DNA of 61,958 nt from DASWED01 sp036394995. Its GTDB lineage: Bacteria; Actinomycetota; UBA4738; JACQTL01. Within the stretch, counting starts at the first letter, position 1. The number at the start of each line of letters is the position of its first letter. The stretch lies in contig DASWED010000059.1 in NCBI GenBank assembly GCA_036394995.1, positions 1 to 61,958 of the forward strand. Reading direction: 5' to 3'. Under the pieces are notes generated by a model. It made no database searches. It saw only the letters and a program-made list of their open reading frames with translations, and was not told where the DNA came from. The position numbers were made by a program, and so were the translations under genes. Of this stretch, positions 19,725 through 29,168 are shown piece by piece.

Positions 19725-21290
19725 TCATCGGCTCCCTCCGGCCTGCGGCGGGCCGCCACGCCGGGCACTGCCCACCGGATGCCCCCGGCGGGCCGCCTCC
19801 CGTGCGGCATCGCTTCGGGCCGTCCCCCGCCGCGGCGTCCCCCCGGAGCCTCCGCCCCGCACGGGCGCCTGCCGGGCGGTCCGCGCACCGCGCACGTGCG
19901 CGGACCCCCGGGGGGCGGCGGACCCGGCGTGGCCCGGCCCGCCCCGGCGCGCGGCCGGAGCGGTGGCGGCGGCCGGCGTCCTCGCCGGACGCCTCACTGT
20001 CTTGGTCCCGCGGCCTCGCCGCACCCTGGCGGCGCCGGCCTGCGGCGCCCGCCCCGAGGCCTGCTCCCGCGCGGCCGTTCGTCCGATGTTCGCCAGGATG
20101 CCCACGCCGGCCAGGGTGACGATCAGCGACGAGCCGCCGAACGACACGAACGGCAGCGGCACGCCGGTCACCGGCAGCAGCCCGGTCACCGCGCCCAGGT
20201 TCACCAGCGTCTGGACGGCCAGCCACCCCACGATGCCGGTGGCCAGGAGCCGCCCGAACGTGTCGGTGGCCCGCGAGGCGATCCGGATCCCCGTGTACAC
20301 GAGCACCGCGAACAGCACCAGGACCACGATCTCGCCGATCAGGCCGAGCTCCTCGCCGAGGATCGAGAAGATGAAGTCCGTGTGGGCGTTCGGCAGCCAC
20401 ATCCACTTCTGGCGGCTGGCCCCGAGCCCCACCCCGAACCACCCACCGGATCCCAGGCCGATGAGCGACTGGATGAGCTGGTAGCCGGTGTTCATGGGGT
20501 CGGCCCCGGGGTGCAGGAACGACAGCAGGCGGGCCTTCCGGTACCCCTCCACCATGATCAGGCCCCACCCCATGACCGCCCCCGTCAGCGCGGTGACGGC
20601 GAGGTACCGGAGCCGCACCCCGGCGGCGAACAGCATCACGAACGTGGTCACCACGACGATGGTGGTGGTGCCGAGGTCGCGCTGGAGCACGATCAGGCCG
20701 CACACCGCGAGCACCGCCGGGAGGAGCGGGATGGCCAGGTGTGCGGGGTCGTCCAGCCGCTTCCACTTCCTGGTGAGGATCGTCGCGGCGAACATCACCA
20801 TCGCCAGCTTCGCCAGCTCGGAGGGCTGGAAGGTCACCGGCCCCAACTCGATCCACCGCGCGGAGCCGCCCCGCGTCGAGCCGATCGAGGGGTGGAGGGC
20901 CAGCCCCATCAGCACCACCGACAGCACCAGCAGCACGGGCGAGAAGGCCTGCCACCGGCGGTAGGAGATCCGGGCCGTGGCGATGAGGGCCACGGTCCCG
21001 ATGGCCGCATAGACCGCCTGGCGCTTCAGGAACAGGAAGCTCGTGCCGTACTCGATGGCCGAGGACACCGAGCTCGCCGACAGCACCATCACCAGGCCGA
21101 TCCCGGTGAGCAGGAACGCCGCCGCCAGCATCACCACCACCGTCCGCGGCATGGGCTGGCGCCGATCCCGGCGCCGGCGACGCCTGGCCGTGCGCGCGGC
21201 CCGCCACGCCCGGACCCGCTCGCGGAGCGACGGACGCTCGTCCTCCTTGACCACCCGGAGGGTCGGCTTCGCCGCGCTACGCCCGGCCAC
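19725..21290 (-). CDS. ftsW: Septal peptidoglycan glycosyltransferase FtsW
   Basis: SEDS-family polymerase acting with FtsI. The membrane core of ten predicted segments includes PSELAKLAMV, LPNAHTDFIFSILGEELG and GVPLPFVSFGGSSL. It is followed by about 140 residues of Arg/Pro/Ala/Gly-rich tail (total 521 aa), an unusual extension with strong positive charge, and preceded by a 45-residue basic cytoplasmic tail. The GTG at 21290 has GGGGGTGG upstream and overlaps the murD end by 14 nt; a later GTG in the N-terminal tail is possible. Confidence 0.93.
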   Translation of the reverse strand: MAGRSAAKPTLRVVKEDERPSLRERVRAWRAARTARRRRRRDRRQPMPRTVVVMLAAAFLLTGIGLVMVLSASSVSSAIEYGTSFLFLKRQAVYAAIGTVALIATARISYRRWQAFSPVLLVLSVVLMGLALHPSIGSTRGGSARWIELGPVTFQPSELAKLAMVMFAATILTRKWKRLDDPAHLAIPLLPAVLAVCGLIVLQRDLGTTTIVVVTTFVMLFAAGVRLRYLAVTALTGAVMGWGLIMVEGYRKARLLSFLHPGADPMNTGYQLIQSLIGLGSGGWFGVGLGASRQKWMWLPNAHTDFIFSILGEELGLIGEIVVLVLFAVLVYTGIRIASRATDTFGRLLATGIVGWLAVQTLVNLGAVTGLLPVTGVPLPFVSFGGSSLIVTLAGVGILANIGRTAAREQASGRAPQAGAARVRRGRGTKTVRRPARTPAAATAPAARRGGPGHAGSAAPRGSAHVRGARTARQAPVRGGGSGGTPRRGTARSDAAREAARRGHPVGSARRGGPPQAGGSR

Positions 21291-22698
21291 GACCCACCCC
21301 CTGTCGCTCCCCGTCCCCGTCCCGGTCGGCCCGGCCGTCGCCGGCCTCGACGACGCCGCCCGGCAGGGCCCGGGCCGCCGCTGCGAACCGGTCCCCCCGC
21401 TCCGCGTAGTCGCGGAACATGTCCTGGCTTGCGCACGCGGGGGCCAGCAGCACGGCGCCTCCCGCGGGGGCCATGTCGAACGCGGTCCGGGCGGCCTCCT
21501 CGATGGTGACCGCCCGCCGAACCGGGACCCGCCCGTCGAACACCTCCACCACCTCGGGCGCGGCCTCACCGATCGCCACCACGCCCGCCAGCGACGGGAT
21601 CCCGGCAGCGAGCGGCGAGAGGTCCACCCCCTTCGCCAGCCCTCCGGCGATGAGTACTGTGTCGCGGAGCCCGTCCAGCGCGGCCAGCGTGGCGTGCGGG
21701 TTCGTGGCCTTGGAGTCGTCGATGAACCGGACCCCCCGGACCTCGGCGACGACCTGTCCCCGGTGGGGCAGCGGCCCCACCGACGCGATGCCGGCGCGGA
21801 TCGCCGCGGGGTCCAGCCCGAAAGCGACCCCGGCCGCGGCCGCGGCGGCCGCGTCGGCCAGGAACCCCGAGCCGGGGCCGGACGGCGATCCCAGGTCCAC
21901 CGGAGAGGCCGGCCCCGCCGTCCACACCATCCGGTCGCCCGCGAACCCCACCTCGAACCCCTCGCCCGGCCGGCCCAGCCCGAACCACCACACGGCGCAG
22001 GGGGCCCGCCGGGACACCTCGGCGGCGGCCGCGTCGTCGCGGTTGCCCACGTGCACGTCGGTTCCCCCCTGGAGCTCGTACACGCGGGCCTTGGCGGCCG
22101 CGTAGGCGCCGAACGACCCGTGCCAGTCCAGGTGGTCGGGAGCGAGGTTCAGCAGGACCGACACCCGGGGGTGGAAGGACACGTGGTGGCGGAGCTGGAA
22201 CGACGAGACCTCCACGGCCAGGGCGTCGTGCCCCTCCCGGGCCGCCAGCGAGAACGGGTGGCCGATGTTTCCGCAGGCCACCGCGTCCATCCCGGCGGAC
22301 CGCATGGCCGCCGCGACCATCTGCGTGGTGGTGCTCTTGCCGTTCGTCCCGGTGACGGCCACGTACGGCACGCGGCACAGCCGGGCACCGATCTCGATCT
22401 CGCTCCACACCGGCAGGCCCCGGTCGGCGGCCCACACCAGCACCGGCTCGCGCTCGGGGACCCCCGGGCTCGCGACCACCACGGTGGCCCGTTCGAGGTG
22501 CTCCGGCCGGTGCCCCCCGGCCAGGACCTCCACACCCCTCGATCGGAGCTCCGCGGCGGCCTCGGCGACCTGTTCGGCCGGCCGGCGTTCGCTCACCCGG
22601 ACCTCGGCCCCCTCCGCGGCCAGGACCTCCGCCGCGGCCAGCCCGCTGGCGCCCAGGCCGACCACCACGGCCCGCTCCCCCGCGAACCGCCCTGTCAC
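21277..22698 (-). CDS. murD: UDP-MurNAc-L-alanine-D-glutamate ligase
   Basis: Adds D-Glu to UDP-MurNAc-L-Ala. 473 residues with N-terminal VVVGLGASGLAAAEVL, P-loop GTNGKST at 117-123, LNLAPDHLDWHGSF, and FIDDSKATNPHAT (the carbamylated-Lys/nucleotide region). GTG start overlaps the mraY stop (GTGA). The C-terminal 25 residues (GDGRADRDGDGERQGVGRGR) are charged and not conserved. Confidence 0.97.
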   Translation of the reverse strand: MTGRFAGERAVVVGLGASGLAAAEVLAAEGAEVRVSERRPAEQVAEAAAELRSRGVEVLAGGHRPEHLERATVVVASPGVPEREPVLVWAADRGLPVWSEIEIGARLCRVPYVAVTGTNGKSTTTQMVAAAMRSAGMDAVACGNIGHPFSLAAREGHDALAVEVSSFQLRHHVSFHPRVSVLLNLAPDHLDWHGSFGAYAAAKARVYELQGGTDVHVGNRDDAAAAEVSRRAPCAVWWFGLGRPGEGFEVGFAGDRMVWTAGPASPVDLGSPSGPGSGFLADAAAAAAAGVAFGLDPAAIRAGIASVGPLPHRGQVVAEVRGVRFIDDSKATNPHATLAALDGLRDTVLIAGGLAKGVDLSPLAAGIPSLAGVVAIGEAAPEVVEVFDGRVPVRRAVTIEEAARTAFDMAPAGGAVLLAPACASQDMFRDYAERGDRFAAAARALPGGVVEAGDGRADRDGDGERQGVGRGRA

Positions 22699-23768
22699 TG
22701 GGTTCCCCCGCGGGCCAGGAAGTCCGCGTAGAACAGCCCCAGCCCGAACGCCACCGACAGCCCGGCCACGATCCAGAACCGCACGATCACGGTGAACTCG
22801 TGCCAGCCCACCAGCTCGAAATGGTGGTGGATGGGTGCCATCCGGAACACCCGCTTGTGGAACATCCGGAACGAGACGACCTGGATGATCACCGAGGTGG
22901 TCTCCAGCACGTACAGCCCGCCCAGGACCACCAGCAGCAGCTGGGTCTCCGTGGTGATGGCGAGCGCCGCCAGGAGCCCCCCGATCGCGAGCGACCCCGT
23001 GTCGCCCATGAAGATCCGGGCCGGCGCCGCGTTCCACCACAGGAATCCGGCGACCGCCCCCAGCGCGCTGGCCGCCACGATCGCGGTGTCGAGCGAGGCC
23101 TTGCCGCTCACCGGATAGCAGGCCGGGATCGGGCCCTGGGCGACGCACGAGTGGCGGTCCTGCCAGAACGCGATGAAGACATAGGCCGCCAGGACCAGCG
23201 CCGACGACCCGCTGGCCAGCCCGTCGAGCCCGTCGGTGAGGTTCACCGCGTTCGAGGCCGCCGACAGCACCAGGAACGTCCACAGGTAGAACAGCAGTCC
23301 CAGCTCGAGCCCGGTGAGTCGGATGAACGACAGCTCCGTGCTGACCCCGCCGGCCTTCACCGCCACCACGCCGAACCCCACCGCCACCAGGGCCTGGCCG
23401 ACGATCTTCGAGGTCTTCGACAGACCCAGGGAGCGCTGCTTGCGGATCTTCAGGTAGTCGTCGAGGAACCCCACCACGCCGAGCCCCAGCGCGGCCACCA
23501 GGACCGCCGCGCCGGTGCCGGTGAACGCCGCCCCGGTGACCCGCGCGGCCAGGTACGCGACCCCCATCCCGAACAGGATCACCACCCCGCCCATGGTCGG
23601 AGTGCCCACCTTGTCCAGGTGTCCGTGGTGGGCCTCGGGCCCCTCGCCGTACCACGCCTCGCGGATCCGCTGGCCGAACCCCCAGGTCCGGAACAGCCGG
23701 ATGGCCACGGGGGTCATGAGCAACGTCACGATGAGCCCGGCCGCCGCGGCGATCAGGATCGACGTCAT
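22695..23768 (-). CDS. mraY: Phospho-MurNAc-pentapeptide transferase
   Basis: Membrane enzyme making lipid I from UDP-MurNAc-pentapeptide and undecaprenyl phosphate. 357 residues, ten membrane segments, with PTMGGVVILFG, NAVNLTDGLDGLA (Asp pair), FMGDTGSLAIGG and the PIHHHFE histidine motif. Overlaps murF and murD by 4 nt each. Confidence 0.97.
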   Translation of the reverse strand: MTSILIAAAAGLIVTLLMTPVAIRLFRTWGFGQRIREAWYGEGPEAHHGHLDKVGTPTMGGVVILFGMGVAYLAARVTGAAFTGTGAAVLVAALGLGVVGFLDDYLKIRKQRSLGLSKTSKIVGQALVAVGFGVVAVKAGGVSTELSFIRLTGLELGLLFYLWTFLVLSAASNAVNLTDGLDGLASGSSALVLAAYVFIAFWQDRHSCVAQGPIPACYPVSGKASLDTAIVAASALGAVAGFLWWNAAPARIFMGDTGSLAIGGLLAALAITTETQLLLVVLGGLYVLETTSVIIQVVSFRMFHKRVFRMAPIHHHFELVGWHEFTVIVRFWIVAGLSVAFGLGLFYADFLARGGTQ

Positions 23769-25138
23769 CGCAGGGCCTCCGCCAGCCGCTCCAGCCCGTT
23801 CACCCGCGACGCCTTCACCAGCACCACGTCGCCCGGCCGGAGCAGGGCCCGGACCGCCTCCAGCGCCTCGTCCCGCGAACCCGCCTGCCGGACGTGCTCG
23901 GACTCCATGCCCTCCCGGAGGGCGGCCCGGGCCACCGGCGCGGCATCACGGCCCACCACCACCAGCTCCTCGATCCCCAGCCGGGCGACCAGCTCGCCCA
24001 CGCGGTCGTGCTCCTCCTGAGCCGCGTCGCCCAGCTCGGCCATCCCGCCCAGCACGGCCACGCACCGCCCGCCCCGGGACATCCACCGCGCCGCCTTCAG
24101 CGCGGCCGCCATCGAGGTGGGGTTCGCGTTGTACGCGTCGTTGAGGACCCGCACGCCGCCCGCGGTGGTGAAGGCCTCCATGCGCCACCCGGACACGTGG
24201 GCCGTCTTCAGCGCGGCCGCGCATTCCGCCGGCGAGATCCCCAGCGCGATCCCACACGCCGCCGCGGCCAGCGCGTTGTCCACCATGTGGTCGCCGGGGA
24301 CCGACAGCTCCACCCGCTCCCGCGAGCCCTCCGAGACCAGGACGAACGACGCCAGGGCGTCGCGGTCCAGCTCGACGTCCTCGGCCCGGACGTCCGCCGA
24401 GGCCGACCGCCCGAACGTCACCGGACTGGCCTCCGTTCGCAGGGCGTAGCGCGACACCACCGGATCGTCGGCGTTCAGCACGGCCACGCCGTCCGCCGGG
24501 AGGGCCTCGACCAGCTCGGCCTTGGCCTCCACGATGTTCTCGCGGCTCCCGAACAGCCCGAGGTGGGCCAGGCCGACGTTGGTCACGATCCCCACCCCGG
24601 GGCGGGCCACCGCACACAGCGAGGCGATGTGCCCGATCCCCCGGCTCCCCAACTCGCACACCAGGGCCTCGGTGCGATCGTCCGCGGCCAGGACCGTGAG
24701 GGGCAGGCCGACCTCGTTGTTGAACGACGCCCGGCTGGCCACCACCGACAGGCGCGCGCCGAGCACCGCGGCCGTGAGGTCCTTCGTGCAGGTCTTGCCG
24801 GTGGAGCCGGTGATCCCGATCACCGTCGCGGTGAGATGCCGCCGTTCCGAGGCCGCCAGGTCCAGGAGGGCCCGCCCGGTGTCGTCCACCACCACGAACG
24901 ACCGCCCGCCGGCGTTCCATGATTCGTCAATCTGCTTGACCATCGCCGCCGCCGCACCGGCCGCGAGCGCGCCCGGGACGAACCGATGGCCGTCATCCCG
25001 CTCGCCGGCCCGGGCCACGAACAGCGACCCGGCCGCCGAGGCTCGGCTGTCCGTCGTGACGGCCGACACGTCGACGTCGGGCCCGGCGACGCGGCCCCCC
25101 ACCGAGACGGCCACCTCCGAGAGGGGCTGCGTCCTCAT
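23765..25138 (-). CDS. murF: UDP-MurNAc-tripeptide-D-Ala-D-Ala ligase
   Basis: Completes the pentapeptide. 457 residues; P-loop GSTGKT at 111-116, then SFNNEVGLPLT, ELGSRGIGHIA, and NDAYNANPTSM with the AVLGGMAELG C-terminal domain motif, all MurF hallmarks. ATG overlaps the murE stop (ATGA). Confidence 0.97.
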   Translation of the reverse strand: MRTQPLSEVAVSVGGRVAGPDVDVSAVTTDSRASAAGSLFVARAGERDDGHRFVPGALAAGAAAAMVKQIDESWNAGGRSFVVVDDTGRALLDLAASERRHLTATVIGITGSTGKTCTKDLTAAVLGARLSVVASRASFNNEVGLPLTVLAADDRTEALVCELGSRGIGHIASLCAVARPGVGIVTNVGLAHLGLFGSRENIVEAKAELVEALPADGVAVLNADDPVVSRYALRTEASPVTFGRSASADVRAEDVELDRDALASFVLVSEGSRERVELSVPGDHMVDNALAAAACGIALGISPAECAAALKTAHVSGWRMEAFTTAGGVRVLNDAYNANPTSMAAALKAARWMSRGGRCVAVLGGMAELGDAAQEEHDRVGELVARLGIEELVVVGRDAAPVARAALREGMESEHVRQAGSRDEALEAVRALLRPGDVVLVKASRVNGLERLAEALR

Positions 25139-26736
25139 CGCCGTCCCTCCGGAGCCCGGTCCCCGAGCAGGGCCCGGAGCTCCTCCGCCGCCACGACGCG
25201 GTCGTCGAACGGCACGGTCCGGCCCCCTTCGAACTCCTGGCCGGTCTCGTGGCCCTTGCCGGCGAGGATCACCACGTCGCCCGGCCCCGCCTCCCGCATC
25301 GCGAGCCCGATGGCGGCGCGCCGGTCGGGCTCCACCACGTACCGTCCACCGCCCCGCCGGGCGCCCGGCTCGATCTCCCGGATGATGTCGAGGGGATCCT
25401 CGGAGCGCGGGTTGTCGCTGGTGACGATGGTGAGGTCGGCCAGGCGGGTGCACGCCTCTCCCATCAGGGGGCGCTTCCCCGTGTCGCGATCCCCGCCGCA
25501 CCCGAAGGCCACCAGGACCCGGCCCCCGCCCGACTCTGCCAGGGGCCGGGCCGCCAGCAGGACGTTCTCCAGACTGTCCGGCGTGTGCGCGTAGTCCACC
25601 AGCACCAGGAAGTCCTGGCCCTCCTCCACCGGCTCCAGGCGGCCGGGCACGCCGGGAAGATCCCCGATCCCCCGGGCGATGTCCGGGTGATGGATCCCCA
25701 CCAGCCCCGCCGCGGTGAACGCGGAGAGGCAGTTGTACACGTTGAACCGCCCCCGGAGCCGGGCCCGGACCTCGACGTCGCCCACCCGGAACGACAGCCC
25801 CCGGGCGTCGGTCGAGACGTCCTCGGCCCGGACGTCCGCGCCCTGCTCCAACCCGTACGACGTCATGGGGATCATGGCCCCCAGGAGCCTGCGCCCCTCC
25901 GGGGAATCGAAGTTCGTGGCGCCGTGATCGGACATCTCCGGCGTGAACAGCCTGGCCTTGGCCCCGAAGTACTCCTCGAGCGTGCGGTGGTAGTCCAGGT
26001 GGTCCTGGGTCAGGTTCGTGAACACCCCGCATGCGTAGCGCACCCCGCCCACCCGGTGCTGGTCCAGCCCGTGCGACGAGACCTCCATGGCCACCGCCCC
26101 CACGCCGGCCGAGACCATCCGGGCCAGCAGCCGGTGGAGGTCGGGGGCCTCCGGCGTGGTCCGGGCGAACGGCTCCGGCGTGCCGTCGACGCGGACCCCC
26201 GTGGTCCCGATGACCCCGGGGGTGACGCCGGCGGCTCGGAAGATCGATTCCATCAGGTACGTGGTGGTGGTCTTGCCGTTCGTGCCGGTGACCCCCACCA
26301 CGGTCATCCGCTCGGCCGGCCGCCCGTAGAACTCCGCGGAGATCGGCCCCATGGCCTCCCGCACCGAGCGCACCACGACCTGCGTGGCCTCCACCGGGAG
26401 CCGGCGCTCGACCACCACAGCCCGGGCCCCGGCCTCCACCGCGGCCTCCGCGAAATCGTGGCCGTCCACCCTGGTCCCCGCGACGGCGAAGAACAGCGAT
26501 CCGGGCCCGGCCTCGGAGGAGCGATAGGTGACGCCCGAGATGGGGACGGCGGAGTCGCCGAGGACCTGCGCGCCCTCCACCGGGCGCAGCAGCTCGGCCA
26601 GCGGGCGCTCGCGAGTGGGATCGCTCGATGCCAATGTCGTCGTGTGAACGGGCCGGGGGGATCGCCCGCCCGGCCCCCCCTGCTGCGGGCCGCTCGAGGG
26701 GGTCGGCGAGCCGCGGAAGTCTAGCACCGGGACCAT
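25135..26736 (-). CDS. murE: UDP-MurNAc-dipeptide-2,6-diaminopimelate ligase
   Basis: Adds the third stem residue. 533 residues: N-terminal domain with YRSSEAGPGSLFFA, P-loop GVTGTNGKTTTTYL near residue 150, FTNLTQDHLDYH, and DNPRSEDP near residue 445. The DNPR motif is the signature for meso-diaminopimelate rather than lysine, so the wall should be A1gamma type. ATG at 26734-26736 with GGGGAGG upstream; the first 45 residues are a Pro/Ser/Gly-rich extension. Confidence 0.96.
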   Translation of the reverse strand: MVPVLDFRGSPTPSSGPQQGGPGGRSPRPVHTTTLASSDPTRERPLAELLRPVEGAQVLGDSAVPISGVTYRSSEAGPGSLFFAVAGTRVDGHDFAEAAVEAGARAVVVERRLPVEATQVVVRSVREAMGPISAEFYGRPAERMTVVGVTGTNGKTTTTYLMESIFRAAGVTPGVIGTTGVRVDGTPEPFARTTPEAPDLHRLLARMVSAGVGAVAMEVSSHGLDQHRVGGVRYACGVFTNLTQDHLDYHRTLEEYFGAKARLFTPEMSDHGATNFDSPEGRRLLGAMIPMTSYGLEQGADVRAEDVSTDARGLSFRVGDVEVRARLRGRFNVYNCLSAFTAAGLVGIHHPDIARGIGDLPGVPGRLEPVEEGQDFLVLVDYAHTPDSLENVLLAARPLAESGGGRVLVAFGCGGDRDTGKRPLMGEACTRLADLTIVTSDNPRSEDPLDIIREIEPGARRGGGRYVVEPDRRAAIGLAMREAGPGDVVILAGKGHETGQEFEGGRTVPFDDRVVAAEELRALLGDRAPEGRR

Positions 26737-26758
26737 CCGGCCTCCCCCCGCGCCGTCA

Positions 26759-28477
26759 TCACTGCGGGCCCTGGGCGTGCGGCGGGATCGGCGGCCGGGG
26801 CGCGGGCGCGATCCGCAGGCGGGCCAGCGCGAACCGTCCCACCTCCCGGAACAGCGGCGCCGCGGCCAGGGCCCCGAACCGGACCTCGGACGCCGGACGG
26901 TCGATGATCGCCGCCACGACCAGCTGGGGATCCGAGGCCGGGGCGAACCCGATGAACGAGGCCACGTACTTGTTCGTGTACCCGCCGTTCGGGTCAGGGA
27001 TCTGGGCGGTCCCGGTCTTGCCGGCCACCCAGTACCCGGGGATCTGGGCCCGGGTGCCGGTGCCGGCGTCCACGGCGTAGGCCAGCAGGCGGGTCACGAC
27101 CCGCGCGGTCCGCTCGGACACGGCCCGGCGGGTGGCCGCGGGCGGTGCGGAGTGGAAGGCGCCGTCCCCGTCCACGAACCCCCGGACCAGGCGGGGCTGG
27201 ATCCACACGCCGCCGTTCGCCACCGCGGCGTACGCCGAGATCATCTGCAGCGGGGTCACCGCCACGCCCTGCCCCACCGGGATGGTCCCCATGCTGGACG
27301 ACGTCCATTTCGCCACCTCGGGCAGGATCCCGTCGGCCTCGCCGGGGAACCCCACGCCGGTGGCCTGGCCCAGCCCGAACCGGGCCAGGTACTGGGCCAT
27401 CCGGACGTCCCCCAGCTTCAGGGCCAGCTTGATCGTCCCCACGTTGCTCGACTGGGCGATCACATCGGCGATGGTCATGGTCTCGACGGGGTGCTCGTGG
27501 GCGTCGTGGAACACGTTCGGCCTGATCCAGATGTGGTCGGGCACGCCCTCGCGGTCCTCCAGGGTGGTGACCCGTTCCTCGATCGCCGCCGACGCGGTGA
27601 TGACCTTGTTCACGGACCCGGGCTCGTACACGCTCACGATGGCCGGGTTCTGCAGGCGGGCCTGCGGGGCCTCGGGGAAGTGCGCCGGGTCGAACCAGGG
27701 ATACGTGGCCATGGCCAGCACGTCGCCGGTCTGAGGGTCCTCCACAATGACCGTTCCCCCCCGGGCCTTGTTCCGCCGGACCGCGTCGGCCAGGGCCCGC
27801 TGCACCCGGTACTGGATCTGGCGGTCGATCGTGGTCACCACGTTCTCGCCGGGCACCGGGGGGACGTCGGTGTTCACGCCCTGGGGGATCAGCCGGCCCT
27901 CCGGGTCGATCTCCATGACCCGGCGGCCGGGCCGTCCGGCCAGCCGGTCCTGGTACTGGAGCTCCAGGCCCTGGAGACCCGCACCGTCCACGCCGACGAA
28001 CCCCAGCACCTGGGGTGCCAGGGCCCCGTTCGGGTAGTACCGCTTGGTGTCGTCGAGGAACCCCACCCCGGCGATGTGCAGGGCCCGGACCTCGTCGGCC
28101 ACCTTCGTGTCGACCTGTCGGGCCAGATACACGAACGTCGTGTCGGTGCGGGACATGGACGCCCGGAGGTCCGCAGCGTCGAGGCCGAGCACCGCCGCCA
28201 CCCGATCCGCGGCCCGGGCCGGATGGCGGACCAGCGAGGGATCGGCGTAGACGTCGACGGCGTCGAGAGACATCGCCAGCTCTCGCCCGTCGCGGTCCAG
28301 GATGGCGCCCCGCCCCGCCGGCAGGACCAGGGTCCGCAGGCGCTGGCGCATGGCCATGTCCTCGTAGGCCTTGGCGTCCCGGAGCTGGAGGAACGACAGC
28401 CGGACCACGATGCCGGCGAACCCCACGACCAGGACCACCAGGAGGACACCGAGGCGCCCGATGGGAGGCCGTCTCAT
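26759..28477 (-). CDS. ftsI: Septal penicillin-binding protein (transpeptidase) FtsI/PbpB
   Basis: Class B PBP cross-linking septal peptidoglycan. 572 residues: one N-terminal membrane anchor (about 9-28), the PBP dimer domain (LPAGRGAILDRDGRELA), and the transpeptidase domain with S-x-x-K at S288-K291 (EPGSVNK), the SSN motif (IAQSSNVGT) and KTG (VAGKTGTAQ). No PASTA domains. Start ATG at the usual distance from the anchor. 49 nt separate it from the ftsL-like gene. Confidence 0.96.
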   Translation of the reverse strand: MRRPPIGRLGVLLVVLVVGFAGIVVRLSFLQLRDAKAYEDMAMRQRLRTLVLPAGRGAILDRDGRELAMSLDAVDVYADPSLVRHPARAADRVAAVLGLDAADLRASMSRTDTTFVYLARQVDTKVADEVRALHIAGVGFLDDTKRYYPNGALAPQVLGFVGVDGAGLQGLELQYQDRLAGRPGRRVMEIDPEGRLIPQGVNTDVPPVPGENVVTTIDRQIQYRVQRALADAVRRNKARGGTVIVEDPQTGDVLAMATYPWFDPAHFPEAPQARLQNPAIVSVYEPGSVNKVITASAAIEERVTTLEDREGVPDHIWIRPNVFHDAHEHPVETMTIADVIAQSSNVGTIKLALKLGDVRMAQYLARFGLGQATGVGFPGEADGILPEVAKWTSSSMGTIPVGQGVAVTPLQMISAYAAVANGGVWIQPRLVRGFVDGDGAFHSAPPAATRRAVSERTARVVTRLLAYAVDAGTGTRAQIPGYWVAGKTGTAQIPDPNGGYTNKYVASFIGFAPASDPQLVVAAIIDRPASEVRFGALAAAPLFREVGRFALARLRIAPAPRPPIPPHAQGPQ

Positions 28478-28526
28478 CGGGCCATCCCCGCCTCCGGTCC
28501 GCGCTCCCCGTTCGCGGACCGGTCGA

Positions 28527-29168
28527 TCACCCCACGCCCCCCGCCACCGGCTCCGTCACCGCGGGAGGCAGGGCGCGCGGCGCCGGAGCGCTGCGCCGGC
28601 TCCCCCGGACGTGGATCACCTGCACGCTGCTGGGCAGGGGCAGCCGCATGCCGAGCTGCCGCGCCTCGCGCTCGATCCTCCCCGGCGCGGAGAGCGTGGC
28701 GACCTGGAGCTCCTTGCGCTCGGACGCCTTCTGGAGTCGCTCCACCCTGGAGGACAGGTCCTCCACCCGGAACGAGGTCTGCGACAGCATCGCGTTCAGG
28801 GTCGTCAGCCCGAGGACCAGGGCCCCCACCACCAGCGAGGCGACCACGAAGAAGGCGAGGAAGTGGCGCCGCGCCCGGAGCGGGGAGGGCACCGGGCGCA
28901 GCGCCGGCCGTGCGCGGCGAGGGGGGGTTCGCCGCGACGGAAGGGCGTGCGGCGCGGCGACCCGGCCGGGGGGGGTGGCGGGGTCCGGCCGCGCCGCTGC
29001 GGCCGCCGCCCTGCGAGGGGCGGCGGACTGCCGTGCGGGCGTGGACTGCCGTGCGGGCGTGGACGACCGCGTGGACTGCCGGTGGGCCGTCGACTGCCGT
29101 GCGGCCGCGGCACGGGACGCGGACGGCCGGGAGTCCGCCCCTCGCACGACTCGAGGGGCGGCGCTCAC
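28527..29168 (-). CDS. ftsL: FtsL-like septum formation protein
   Basis: 213 residues in the ftsL position between rsmH and ftsI. A very basic, low-complexity cytoplasmic N-terminus of about 100 residues is followed by one membrane segment (FLAFFVVASLVVGALVLGL), a short coiled coil (FRVEDLSSRVERLQKASERK) and a Pro-rich end, the layout of FtsL/DivIC. Sequence similarity is weak, as always in this family, so the call rests on topology and position. GTG start overlaps the rsmH stop (GTGA). Nucleotides 29025-29060 are two identical 18-bp units in the tail. Confidence 0.8.
   Translation of the reverse strand: MSAAPRVVRGADSRPSASRAAAARQSTAHRQSTRSSTPARQSTPARQSAAPRRAAAAAARPDPATPPGRVAAPHALPSRRTPPRRARPALRPVPSPLRARRHFLAFFVVASLVVGALVLGLTTLNAMLSQTSFRVEDLSSRVERLQKASERKELQVATLSAPGRIEREARQLGMRLPLPSSVQVIHVRGSRRSAPAPRALPPAVTEPVAGGVG
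29025..29060. repeat. Two 18-bp tandem repeats in ftsL
   Basis: GGACTGCCGTGCGGGCGT occurs at 29025-29042 and 29043-29060, encoding STPARQ-like units; degenerate copies continue to about 29100. Low-complexity expansion of the cytoplasmic tail. Confidence 0.85.

Noticed and set aside
22695..23768. Second WecA-type transferase rather than MraY
   Set aside because: The histidine motif PIHHHFE and the dcw context identify MraY; the WecA-like gene is the one at 49852-50895.
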